Origin: Garcia nutans | Lineage: Eukaryota; Streptophyta; Magnoliopsida; Malpighiales; Euphorbiaceae | Length of the DNA: 64,000 nucleotides | Direction: 5' to 3' | Assembly: GCA_947685225.1 (NCBI GenBank) | Contig: CANTUV010000051.1 | Location: 1,178,001 to 1,242,000, forward strand | In this document: one piece after another, positions 48,202-60,566 of the stretch | How positions within the stretch are numbered: the first letter of the stretch is position 1 | Layout of the letters: every line of letters starts with the position of its first letter | Position numbers and translations under genes: made by a program | Notes under the pieces: generated by a model | Told to the model about the DNA's origin: nothing | The model's database searches: none | What the model saw: the letters and a program-made list of their open reading frames with translations, nothing else

Positions 48202-50231
48202 GACTCTAAAATTGACTGAAATTGAGAAAATAACTAGATTGCTCAATTATACTGGTAATAAACCTAGTTGTCGAATTGAATAGCTGGCCAGAGGGTGGAC
48301 GTTAATAGTATTAGTGGGCACGGTGTGCCATCAGTAGACACGTGGTGTCACTATTGATAATGGGCATCTGTCCTATCAGTGGGCCACTAGCCATATTTAT
48401 TTTTTAAAATGGGCATTTACTTACCATTAGTAATCCGTTATCCAAGGCTAGAGTTTGAAACTCAGTATATGCGGGAAAATAAGTGATATTTAATGAAATA
48501 AATAATATTAATTGAAATAAATGATATCTATTGAAATAAGTGGTGTTTACTAAAATAAGTGAAATTCATTGAAATAAGTGAAAGTTACTGAAATGTGAGT
48601 ACAAGCATGCAAAATAATATTTTTATACATAAACAAATTTAATATGAAATGCATAATATGTTATTTTATAACTATATGCAAAATAAAGAATATAAATGAT
48701 ATATGAAGATGTAACTTGATGTGATGTTATAGTATGATAAAAAGCCTATGCATGTATACAAAGATATAATATATAGATAGTATGAATATAATAATATTTC
48801 ATTTAAGATAGAATTTTCATAAAAATGAATAAAGAATATTATTTATTGTTTAAATAATGGTTAAACTTTATAAGGTTCTGTCTTTTATATGGTTGTAATA
48901 TAAGATATTATAATATTTAATATTATTCAATAGAAGGATACATGATTAATGGATGGAAATTTAGGTATAACATGATAAGTAAAGAAAAATGTTAAAAGAT
49001 TTAATTGTACGGTTGGTGAAAAACTTTCTTAAGAGCTTAAGTAGGAAACAAGAGAATCCTAGAATGATAAATGTAATTAAAAATGACTAATAATGCTTGA
49101 TCAAATTACTAAATTATACTATGTATAACAAAATGGTTAAATAAACTTATATTATGATAGAATTATAATTATACATAATAAAAATGTTTAATGGTCAAGA
49201 GTTATATGATTTAAAAAGGAAAACTAAATTTTCTATTAGTAGTAAATGATGAACTATTCAAATTGACCTTAAAACCTAAATTGAATTTTTTTTACAGTTT
49301 GACAAAGTGAAGTGAGATAATAATGAAAATTATTATATTATTCATATCAAACAATAATCATTTATATTAATTTACATGAGTATGATAATTAAATGACTAA
49401 ATAATAATATTAGCATGATAAAATAATAAAGTGAGTATTGATCGAATCATTATTAGTTAAATAAAAAGAATAATTATAAGTTTGTATCAAATTAGTTATT
49501 ATTCGAATAATATTGTTATCTTAAAAAGATAATAGAATGATTATTAATGTAAATATTTATATGTGTATCATCTATTATTGTAATAGATTACTTGCGATAT
49601 TAAATAGCAAACTATAGATATACAAGCGCCACTAAGCACTATGCTTAGCATGTTAGATTTTTCTGACATGCAGATAAGACGGACTGGAAAATACTTGTCA
49701 ATTGAAGATTTAAGATTTCAAAGATCAATTGTAGTATGGAAGGTGCTTTATTGTAAAGATACTCTATTGCATATCTAAATTACAGATCATATAGTGGTAC
49801 TGTGGTTTAAATATCAGTTGCATAATTTTGGTTAAATTTATGGATTATAAATATTATAAATGCTAGATGGGATTCATATTTATTTTATAGTTTTCGTTTG
49901 GTTTATAAGAGTTTATTTGGAGAACTCGTATATAAATTTACACAAATTTATATGTGTATATGTTATTTGATTTGATTTGTGGTTAATATTGGATTGACTG
50001 GAGTTATTGAATTGGGATTTGTTGAACTCAATTTGGAGTATTTTTCTGCAGATTATTTTTATTGTTGATATTTTTAAATAGTGATTATTACAAAAGAAAC
50101 TCTATCAAAATTTTTAATCAATTTGTTTTTAAGTTTGTATTCAATTGGATATTGGACTATTGTAGAATTGTTTAGTACATTTAATAGCATCCTCTAAGAG
50201 TTCTCTGAGAGAATTGTTAGGGGTTTTTGCA

Positions 50232-50628
50232 TTTAGTGGTATCAGAGCCATGTTTAGGCATTTCTGGCTTGTGGGATTATGAGAAAAGTGAAATCCAATT
50301 GTTAAAGTTATGAGAATTTGATAAGTGGATGTGTATTTTTCATACAGTTGATATTTTATATGTTTATGGTAGTAGAATGATTTCTAAGAACTGATCAATT
50401 AAGATCTCATAGTATATTATTTGGAGTGTAATTGATTTGTTTATGGAAAAGAAGGATATAAAAAAAGAAAATAAAGATAGGAGTAGTTAAGTAGATATAT
50501 CAGAGTAATGAAGTACAAGCATGATAATTTATTGAAGTCTGAGGAATTTGAGGACAAAATTTTTATAAGGAATGAATTATAACTGAGAGGTAAATTTCGA
50601 GAATGAAATTTCTTAAGAGGAAGAGAGT
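50232..50628 (+). other. Second mini-internal region of the array (PBS to PPT)
   Basis: 397 bp. The PBS TGGTATCAGAGCC (50237-50249) is a perfect plant initiator tRNA-Met type. The purine-rich end TTAAGAGGAAGAGAG lies just before TGTAATG at 50629. Closely similar to 36107-36494. No gene. Confidence 0.9.
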
Positions 50629-52863
50629 TGTAATGTTTAGAAATTTTAGGCAATAATTTTCTATACTGTGTTCACATATAAGTAAATATTAGATTGATTA
50701 TGATGTTATGTGTAGTTTGAATATTTAGAACTGATATAAATAATGTTGGATAAGCCTTAAGAAATAAAAAATTAAATCTAGATATAGATTCAATCGGTAT
50801 TTTTAAAAAGAATTTTAAAGAGGTGAAAATTACAAAAATACCCTTGTGGCCTTAAAATAAAATTCTACTGTAATTGAAATATGAAATATGGATAATAGGA
50901 CTTCAAAATACTCAAAATAATTATTTTTATAATTTTATGGAATTCAAAATTGAATTAAAAGATAAATAAAAAAATAAGTGTACTGAAGTTACGATACACA
51001 CACTATATGGTATAAAAACTCAAGATAGTATTAAATTCCATTTGACTTCTTCTTTCTTCTTCAAACCCGTGACCATCCTCATCTCTACCATTTTCTTCTT
51101 CTTTCTTTCTTTCTTCTTCATTCCTTTACTTAAAAACACATGATCCTTTGAAAATATTCAAGATTTTCATGGGAAATTCATTAGTTTATGAGATATTTTC
51201 TAAGATCATCACCACTAAACCAAAGGAAATTGAGAAAAAGGGAGAGGAATAGCTACTTTGAAGAGGTTTGTGTTTGTATATTAATAGTTTTCTATTATTT
51301 ATTTTTCTTTTAATTTTTAATGCTTATGGAAGCTACTTGAATCATACTAATTAAATTAATTATGAGGGAATTGATTAATTAACTTTTTATGCAAAGAATT
51401 GAATATGGAATTCTTTGAATTAAGAAATTGATTATTAATCATTTTTGTTAGATATTAATTGTGCTTATATAGTTTTCTAACTTAAAATTTAGTTTAGAAC
51501 AATCTTTGAACCATTAAAGAATTAGTTTAGAGTTTTGGCAAATTTGGGGTTTAAACTTGAATATGGAATTAAGTGATGGAGAAATTGATTGTAGATTTAC
51601 TTTTCAATGGGATCAAGTGTATTTGTTATCATTTGGATTTTATTTGATTCTTTTGCTTATAGAAATTTGTTAAACTTTAACAATATAATTAAATTGTAAT
51701 TGACGTAATTATTTGAATTATTTAAGAAAGATTTGAAAATAGAGCTAAGGGAGGTAAGAATTGAATATGAATTAATTTTTAGTTGTAAATAAGTGTACTG
51801 GTGAGTGTTCTAAAGATCCTTAATTTAAAAGCTTTAGAAAGATAAAATTTAAAGAAAAATTAGCTTGTAAATTATGATTTATATTCAATTAGATTTAATT
51901 GATAAAGGAGCTAAAGCAATGAATTAAATTAATATATAAAATAAAACTATGAAGTATATACATGATGCATGCTAGAATTTCTATTTTTGTTATGTGAAGT
52001 ATTTTGTTCGAATTTTTAGACTAACATAGAAAGATTAAGTAAGCATGAAATTTTATTTGGGAGTTTATATTTGTGTTAGGTGTATAAAATTTTATAATTT
52101 TTAAAGATAATTTAATATAAACAAAAAATATAAGAAGACAAGCTGCCCTGACTATGGCAGTAGAGCCAGAATTTTAGGATTTGTGAAACGTAATTGGAAA
52201 CCATAGTAAAACAATCCCAAAAAATATGAATTTAACATGTAAGATCATATATATGTTTAAGACATATGCTTAAAATTTTATATATTTTAATAAATTTTTA
52301 ATTATAAAAATAAAATAAAAAATGAACTTGCCATATTAGTGACTGTAAAACCAGAATATATGAGGTTAAGTAAACACAATTTTAAAATATGATGAATGAG
52401 TGTATAAAATTCTGAAAGTTTAAGATAAAAGTTCCTATATATGATTTTGTTATATGGTTAAAATTTCATGAATTTTTATAAATGTTTGATGCCTAAGTAA
52501 AATTGAAAAATGGGTATTACCAGTAAAGTTATTGTAAAAATATAATAGGTAGGTTTGGAAAACATATTTTTTAAATATAGTAGATGAACTTAGAAAAATA
52601 TGAAACTTTAAAAATAAGTTTATGTATGTGCCTAAGACTTATGTTTAAATCTGTATAATTTTAATGGAGATTTAGTACTAAGAAGGAATTAGGAAAGTGA
52701 GACTGCCAGAGAAAGTAAGAATCTGACAGATTTTAAAAAGTTGAGAAATAAATTAAATTGTATGCAGCAAATAGATGAAGTAAAGTTTAATAAATTGAAT
52801 TATTAAAGTTTTAATGTTAATTGGTTAATAAGGAAAGTAATTATTTTAAAGAATTGTTAAAAA

Positions 52864-52918
<55 letters not shown>

Positions 52919-54962
52919 GACTCTGAAATTTACTGAAATTAAGAAAATAACTAAATTACTCAATTATTCTGGCAATAAACCTAGTTGTTAGATTGAATGG
53001 TTAGTCAGAGAGTAGATGTCCATCGTGTTAGCGAGCACATTGTGCCATCAATAAACACTTTGTGTCACTATTGATAGTGGCCATTCGTGCCATCAGTCTG
53101 CTACTGGCCACATTTATGTTTTAAAATGGGCATTTATTTGCCATTAGTAGCCTGTTATCTGAGGCTAGATTTTGAAACTCTGTATATGCGTGCAAATAAG
53201 TGATATTTAATGAAATAAATAATAGTTACTGAAATAAATGATATTTATTTAAATAAGTGATGTTTACTAAAACAAGTAAAATTCATTAAAGTAAGTGAAA
53301 GTTACTGAAATGTGAATACATGCATGCAAAAAAATATTTTTATACATAAATAAAAAGAATATGAGATACATAAAATGTTATTTTAAAACTATGTGCAAAA
53401 TAAAGAATATAATGATATATGAAGATGTAACATGATGTGATGTTATACAATGATTAAAAACCTATGTATGTATTTAAAGATATAATATATAGATAACATG
53501 AATATAATGCTATTTCATATAAGATAGAATTTTCATATAAATGAATAAATAATATTATTGATCATTTATATAATGGTTAAACTTTATAAGGTTTTGTCTT
53601 TTATATGGTTATAATATAGGATATTATAATATTTAATATTATTAAATACAAAGATACATGATTAATAGATGGAAATTTAAGTATAACATGATAAGTAAAG
53701 AAGAATGTTAAATGATTCAATTGTATGGTTGGTGAAAAACTCTCTTAAGAGCTTAAATAAGAAACAAGAGAATCCTAGAATGATAAATGTAATTAAAAAT
53801 GACTAATAATGCTTGATCGAATTACTAAATTATTTTATGTATAACAAAATGGTTAAATAAACTTATATAATAATAGAATTATAATTCTATTATAATTATA
53901 CATAATAAGAATGTTTAATGGTCAAGAGTTATATGATTTAAAAAAGAAAAACTAAATTTTCTATTAGTAGCAAATTGTGAACTATTCAAATTGACCTTAA
54001 AACCTAAATTAATTTTTTTTTACAGTTTAGCAAAGTGAAGTGGGATGATAATGAAAATTATTATATTATTCGTATCAAACAACAATCATTTATATTAATT
54101 TACATGAGTATGATAATAAAATGACTAGTTAATAAAATTAACGTGATAAAATAATAAAATGAGTATTGATCGAATCATTATTAGTTAAATAAAAAGAACA
54201 TTAATAAGTTTGTATCAAATTAGTTATTATTTGAATAATAGTGTTATCTTAAAAAGATAATAGAATGATTATTAATGTAAATATTTATATGTGTATCATC
54301 TATTATTGTAATAAATTACTTGTGATATTAAATGGCAAATTATAGATATACAAGCACCACTAAGCATTATACTTAGCATATTTGATTTTTTTTGACTCGC
54401 AAATAAGATAGACTGAAGCATACTTGTCAATTGAAGATTTAAGGTTTCAAATATCAACTTCAGTATAGAAGGTGCTTTATTGTAAATATATTCTATTACA
54501 TATTTAAATTACAGATCATATAGTGGTATTGTGGTTTAAATATCAGTTGCATAATTTTGGTTAAATTTATGGATTGTAAATATTATAAATACTATATGGG
54601 ATTCATATTTATTTTGAACTTTTTGTTTGGTCTATAAGAGTTTATTTGCAGAACGCATAAATAAATTTACACAGATTGATATGTGTATATGTTATTTGAT
54701 TTGATTTGTAGTTAATATTGGATTGATTGGAGTTATTGAAATTGAGATTTGTTGAATGCAATTTGGAGTATTTTTCTACAGGTTGTTTTAATTGTTGATG
54801 TTTTTAGATAGTGATTATTATAGAAGAAACTCTTGTCAAAAATTTTAATCGATTTATTTTTAAGTTTGCACTCAATTGGATATTGGACTGTTATAAAATT
54901 ATTTAGTGTATTTAGTAGCATTCTTTGGCAGTTCTCTAAGAGGATTGTCTAGGGTTGTTACA
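50629..54962 (+). repeat. Array LTR c, uninterrupted reference copy
   Basis: 4334 bp, TGTAATGTT...GGTTGTTACA. TATA (GTATAAAAAC) near 51010-51019, mini-hairpin cluster at 53033-53096, (TTA)n at 52864-52917. No supported coding frame. It is the only LTR of the array without a nested element and so defines the family's LTR. Confidence 0.88.
52864..52917. repeat. (TTA)n microsatellite in LTR c
   Basis: About 18 units at the position homologous to the tracts in LTRs a and b. Confidence 0.95.
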
Positions 54963-55678
54963 AAAAGCAATGAAAAAGTAACACGAAAAGTTCTCCTCTT
55001 TCTTTATTGTCTTCTTAGAGGTCAACCCGTCTAAATAAAAAAATTCATAATTGATACTTTTCTTCACATTAGGAAGACAAAAGTTGGACTCGTCCTTCTC
55101 TCTTCACAAATCACTCAATTGCCAAATATGTTAATGCACTAACACTAATAAATAAAGCTACACTCTCCAAACCCTCTTGATCCTACAACAAAATCCATAA
55201 ACATTGGTGACCTCAAACATATCAAATGCATTAGAGATGATGATTGGACTTATATATACCTTCTAGGAGCACATGGGGCTAGAGCTCAACTAGGAAAAAA
55301 GACATAAGATTGTGGAGAAAAGTGAGGAAACTTTTTAAATTGAATTTCTTAGAACTCAATCCACTAGACCTCAAGCCTCAATTTCCCTTCTTCTTCAAGA
55401 CATTCATGTCAAGTTAGCTCCCAATGGACTGAAATTGATATTCTCACCTCTCAAGTATCTCACCTTCAAATGGACATTCAACAAATCCAAGGTGTATTGG
55501 GACTCTCAATGTATTATCATTAATGAGGAAGAACCTAGTCTCTTTCCATCTATCCATGGTTCATTTCCTCATGAGGGTGAAAGTGGAGAGGTCGGAACTC
55601 ATCTTGAAGAAAGTGAAGAAGAAGAAGAAGGTGAATAGGAAGGAGATGAAGAAGACGAAGGAGACAATGATGAAGATT
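54963..55678 (+). pseudogene. C-terminal end of accessory ORF, second Sirevirus-like copy
   Basis: After the SINIGDLKHIKCIRDDDW-type block near 55190-55240 come broken frames with SQVSHLQMDIQQIQG (about 55460, coiled-coil-like) and an acidic tail of glutamates and aspartates (about 55600-55678). Several stops. The tail differs from the basic tail of the first copy. Confidence 0.6.
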
Positions 55679-55972
55679 AAAAGTAATTTCTTTGTTGTGA
55701 TTTTTTCTTTTGTATGATCTCAAACATATATGTGGCATTCTATGTAACAAGATCATACACTCTTTCTTTATATGTTTTATGTCTATTTCATTAATGCATT
55801 CCTTCCTTTTGTTTATTTGTTTTGCCTTTGCTAAAGGAGGAGATCTATTTTGAATTGATAAATAATTAATAAACACATTGAATAGACTCATAAATTAAGG
55901 GGGAGTATGAAAAAAAAACTCTTTAACTTTCAAATCAATTCAATTTAATTGAAGTAAAAAAGAGGGAGATTG

Positions 55973-57130
55973 TTAGCCAAACTATTCTATTTTTTATCTT
56001 TAGTAATCAAATTGAATAAAACTAACATTTGTATCAATATACATTTTGTAGGAAGTCATTCTTTGAAGAACTTAAGGAAAGTCCGATCAAACCACCTCCT
56101 AAAATCCTGCTGTAACACTTGAATTTCGCTGGGACCATGCCCAAGTCCAACCACACCTTTGGAGGAGAAATTGGCAAATTTATCAAGTAAGGTTCATAGC
56201 CAAAGGTACTCCCATTTTCTCATAGTACTATGAAAAAGTCCGACTGGACCTTAAGAAATTTTGACCAAACTATGGTGACAAAAAATTATTCATAAATGTC
56301 TAGTAAGGTTCGTGGCCAAGAGTATTCTCAAAATTTAAGCATACCACTGAAAGTCCGATCGGACTAGATGCAGTCTCGACCGAACCTTTTGAAAATTCTT
56401 CAAATCTAAAGTTGTTACACCTCCACTCAATTAGTGGATGCCACCTAGTCCAACCGTTGGAGGAGTGTTTGTCAAAATTTCAAATATTATGACTGGAGTG
56501 CAGGAAGTTTGATCAGCCTTAGTGAAGTGCGATCGGACCTTTGCTAGTCTGACCATAAATTTACTCTAGACAATAACCAAAGTGGAAGATAAGAATCAAA
56601 CATGTTGACACCCACTTTAAACGGCTAGTTGAAAGCTTGAAGGTTATAAATACCCCTATGAAACTTTATTTTTCAATAGAATTGTGATTGTAATAGCTAA
56701 GCAAAACAACATTCATTTCTTTGCATCAAAACTTCTATTTATATTATTTTTAGTGTTTGGTGTGAGCATTAAACACCATTGTAAGTTTAAGTGTGAGCTT
56801 TGAAATACTTATGTTTTAGTGTGAGCCTGAAAAAACTCTTACTGGGTTGTGAGAAAGTTACTCAAACCTTAAAAAAGTTTGGCGTGAGCTTGTGAAAACA
56901 CCAAGTTAAAGTTGAGCTTGTAAAAACTCAAGATTAGTAGAACCTTAACAAGTTGTTAAGGAAGTGGATGTAGGATTAAGATAATCTAAACCACTATAAA
57001 TTCCTTGTGTATGTTATTCTATACTCTACTCCACTCTTCTTTTTTATCTTATTTTTGATTTTTTTTTAATTTTCCATCATTTCTCCAAACCAACCAATTC
57101 ACCTCCCTTGGTTGCCATCTTGGAATAACA
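55973..57130 (+). repeat. 3' LTR of the second Sirevirus-like copy
   Basis: TATA (TTATAAATA) near 56645. GTGTGAGC-type words at 56759, 56792, 56819, 56884 and 56920 recur as in the first copia LTRs. The 3' end TTGGTTGCCATCTTGG is also shared, whereas U3 is strongly diverged. Confidence 0.82.
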
Positions 57131-57152
57131 CCTTATATGATCAAAACTCTAA

Positions 57153-58825
57153 TTAATGTGTATAAATAAATAAAAATATATATTTTCTTATTCCATCAAT
57201 ATTTTGAAATTTTGGTGCCAGTCCCTCTTCCATTTTATTTTTAATCTTATTCAGAATAGGATCTTTGTCTTGCTTCTCACGTATCTGATCTATCAGAAGA
57301 GGTTTCACATACAGATGAGCACAGAAGGTTCCTTGCTCAAAAATTTCAAATCGTATTTCAGAGTTATATAAATCATGTAATTCTCTTATCAAAGGTCTCT
57401 GAGATGCATGAATATGAGCTAAGCTTCCAATTGACTTCCTACTCAGGGCATCTGCTACTACATTAGTCTTTCCAGGTTGATACATTATCTCACAGTCATA
57501 ATCTTTTAGCAATTCCATCCATCTTCTTTGTCAAAGATTTAGATCCCTCTGCTCCAAAATATACTTCAGGCTCTTGTGATCAGTATAAATTTCACATCTT
57601 TCTCCGTATAGATAGTATCTCCAAATCTTTAATGCAAAAACTACTGCTGCCATTTCCAGATCATGTGTAGGATAATTTACTTCATGTCTTCATAATTACG
57701 GAGAGACATATTCAATTACTCTTCCATCTTGCATAAGTACACACCCTAACTCTACCCGGGCTGCATCACAGTATACAGTATACTTCCTACCTTCAATTAG
57801 AAGTGCCGAAATAGGTCCAAAGGTTAATCGAGCCTTTAACTCAAAATGTCTTCACATTTTTCATCCCACTGGAATTTGATAGATCTTTTAGTCAATTTAG
57901 TGATTGGTGCTGCTATATGGGAGAAATTCCCAGCAAATCTTCGGTAATAGCCAGCCATACCCAGAAAACTCCAAATTTCAGTTACATTAATTGGTCTAAA
58001 CCAATTAAGTACAGCTTCAACTTTCTTAGGATCAACCTACAACCCTTCTCCACTAATGACATCTCCCAAAATGCTAATTTCTCTACCCAAAATTCACATT
58101 TAGAGAATTTAACATATAATCGAGCACAATTCTTAGATAAGCTTTATGTTCTTCCCAACTTTTAGAGTAAATCAGTACGTCATCTATAAATACAACAACA
58201 AATTGATCCATAAAAGATTTGAAAACCCAATTCATCATATCCATGAAGGCTGATGGAGCATTAGTTAGTTCGAAGGGTAGCACTAGGAATTCATAATAGC
58301 CATATCTAGTACGGAAAACAGTCTTTGAAATATCTTCTGACTTAATCCTCAGTTGATGATATCCATATCGCAGATCAACCTTAGAAAAGTATTTTTCTCC
58401 TTATAATTGGTCAAATAGATCATCCATTCTCAAAATAGGATATTTGTTTCGAATTTTCACCTTGTTTAACTACCGATAATCAATACACATCCGGAGGGTT
58501 CCATCTTTCTTCTTGACAACAATACAGGAGCTCCCCAAGATGAATTACTGGGTCGGATAAAACCTTTATCCATAAGGTCTTGCAGTTGCACCTTTAACTT
58601 TTTTAGTTCTGTAGGTGCCATTCGGTATGATTGAATGGATATAGGTTGGGTACTGGGCAGAAGATCTATAGTAAATTCTATCTCTCTTTTACTTAGTAAC
58701 CCAGATAGATCATCAGGAAATATATCAAAAAATTCTCTAATAATTGGAATATCCATAAGCCTATGGGTACTAGTCTCAAAATTTCTAAAATGAGCAAGAT
58801 ACTCTTTACATCCCTTACATATCAA
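57153..58825 (-). pseudogene. RT-RNase H of a Tekay/Del-like gypsy element, broken and truncated
   Basis: Minus-strand order: 58466-58825 with FDIFPDDLSGL and FIRPSNSSWGAPV (RT start); 58083-58283 with NAPSAFMDMMN and the catalytic FIDDVLIYSKSWEEH; RNase H in broken frames 57530-57900; and 57153-57518 with KDYDCEIMYQPGK and ADALSRKS (RNase H end and start of the integrase linker). Homology ends near 57165 and the Sirevirus LTR begins at 57130, so integrase and any chromodomain are missing here. Motifs fit the chromoviral Tekay/Del group. Confidence 0.85.
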
Positions 58826-59330
58826 TCATCTAGATATTATGGCATAAATCAAATTATTAGGTCTCTCACTTCTATCCCCTTGGTATTCAAAAGTTTCTCC
58901 GGATGGTAAATACAAAGTGGCTTTATTTTCTTTACAATCTAGGGTAACATGATATTTGGCTAACCAGTCCATCCCCAGTATTACATCTAAACCTAACAAG
59001 GTAACTCTAATAAATCAGTTGTTAAGGTTTTTCCATTCAAAATTATAACACAAGCTGGGTATTGGTTAACTATTTACATGACTTCTTCTAATGGTGTAGA
59101 CAGGGTTAAGTGATCTTTTAATCCTTTTTGGGGTATGTTTAGCTTAGATGTAAAATACGTGGAAATAAATGAGTGTCTAGCCCCAAAATCAAATAATACC
59201 CTTGCTCTAGTAGATTGAATTGGTAAAATACATGTGATCACATTATTAGATGCTTGAGCTTTCTGTGGTGTAAGGGTAAGCACTCTTCCTCTTCCCTTAC
59301 TAGTATATGATGAATTTGCCTCTGTTCTAC
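58826..59330 (-). pseudogene. Protease of the Tekay/Del-like gypsy
   Basis: The 59074-59283 frame has ARVLFDFGARHSFIS, where an aspartate-(S/T)-glycine triad is expected; the middle residue reads phenylalanine. Following frames up to the RT are broken. Confidence 0.75.
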
Positions 59331-60566
59331 CTTCACGGGTTCCTCATCGCCCTCCATTTGCACTTCTACTCATCTGAACTATAGGCTGAGAGATCTGAGA
59401 TCGCTCCATTGCTAGTGGCTGAGGATAGTCTCTGACTATGTGCCCGGGTTGTCCACACCGAAAAGAAGTCCTAGCTAACATTTGACATTCTCCTCAGTGT
59501 TGTCTCCTACAAGTTGTATAAAGCGGTATACTTGCTCCTACTACAGGGGTAGTCATACTAGGTCTAACTCCACCTATAGAAAATCTTGGTGGTAGACTAC
59601 TTGTCACTCCCCTACCTTGTCTTGTCCGAATAGGCTAATTTCCTTGCCTTCTCTCTCCTTTATAGCCATCTTCTCTCCCACCCTTGGTTCAACTTGAAAT
59701 CCCAGGTCTATTCTTCTTTTGTTGCTCTCGTGCATTGTGTGCTACCATTTCTCGATTCTCTATCAATCTTGCTTTATCTATAGAGTAAGAAGTGAAATCA
59801 TGAGTAGCCAATATATTATATAATGAAGTCACCAACCCTCGTCGAAATTGGCACATTCTAGTTGCTTCATCTGGAATTAGAGCTGAAACATACTTGCTCA
59901 GACGATTAAATCTCCTAGCATATTCAGAAACTGACATGTTTGGGGTTTCCTCTAATCGTTCAAATTCCAAGGCATTAGTTTGGAGAACACTTTCAGGGAG
60001 AAATTCTATCTTTACAAGTTCTACAAACTCTTCCTAAGTAAAAGTTGCAGGGTTTCCCAATCTACCAATTATATTCCTTTTGAACCACTCTCTCACTTCA
60101 TTTTTCATTTGATACCTAGTGAACTCAATAGCCTTCTTATCAGGACACATCAGAATTTGAGTTTTTGACTCAACCTCTTCCAGAAAATCTGTAAAGTCTC
60201 CCTGTCCAAGGAAGGTAGGTAGTGCTAACTTCAGAAACATTTTAGTAATTTTCTTTCCTCTTCTAGTACTAACTCAAGTGGCTGAGGTGCAACTGGTGTT
60301 GGATTTACTGGGGCAGGAGCAGGAAAAAGAACAGGTTGTCGATGCCTCTACTGAGTTACTATCTCAACTAGCATCTCCATATTATGTTATAATTCATCTA
60401 ATCTTTCTTCCATTCTTGCTACATCAATTTCTGATCCTAAGGAAGGTATTGGTGCCCCTTGCTTCATTCTTGGGAAAGCAGAGGCTTCATCAGATAACAC
60501 TGCTGCCTCAGATTGTAATAGTGGTGCACTAAGAGCAAGGACACGTGCTTTCTTACATGGTGGCAT
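59331..60566 (-). pseudogene. gag of the Tekay/Del-like gypsy, broken
   Basis: The start codon fits at 60566 (MPPCKKARVLALSAPLL). A stop interrupts the first 60 codons, then 60034-60240 (DFTDFLEEVESKTQIL, NEVREWFKRN) and 59689-59970 (ERLEETPNMSVSEYARRFN, LIPDEATRMCQF) give the retrotransposon gag core. A zinc knuckle RCGQPGHIVRDYP near 59440 has lost its first and last cysteines. Stops split all pieces. Confidence 0.85.

Larger units (their letters stand above)
36495..50231 (+). repeat. Array LTR b, interrupted by a copia element
   Basis: Pieces 36495-38749 and 48136-50231 total about 4.35 kb, matching LTR c. Start TGTAATGTC; end GGTTTTTGCA. A TATA (GTATAAAAAC, 36874-36883) is followed by a CT-rich leader with TTCTTCTTTC runs. 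The (TTA)n tract is at 48135-48200. Confidence 0.85.
23561..54962 (+). mobile_element. Tandem array of a non-coding element with 4.3-kb LTRs and ~390-bp internals
   Basis: Order: LTR a (23561-25464 plus 35259-36106, 5'-truncated), internal (36107-36494), LTR b (36495-38749 plus 48136-50231), internal (50232-50628), LTR c (50629-54962). Each internal begins with a tRNA-Met-type PBS and ends in a purine tract just before TGTAATGT. LTRs end in GTTGTTACA or a variant. No open frame of note exists in LTR or internal, so all proteins must come from another element. Two later insertions split LTRs a and b. Confidence 0.8.
54963..57130 (+). mobile_element. 3' part of a second, diverged Sirevirus-like copia element
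   Basis: 54963-55972 holds the end of an accessory ORF and the PPT region; 55973-57130 is a 3' LTR (TGTTAGCC...GGAATAACA, 1158 bp). The accessory trace NPLDPTTKSINI near 55160 matches the corresponding block in 44925-46344. Purine tracts lie at 55836-55850, 55897-55912 and 55957-55972. The left boundary is exactly the end of array LTR c, so the array's right end sits inside this element. Confidence 0.8.

Noticed and set aside
55550..55891. 113-codon minus-strand frame rich in histidine and leucine
   Set aside because: It is the complement of the acidic GAA/GAG-rich tail and PPT region of the second Sirevirus-like copy.
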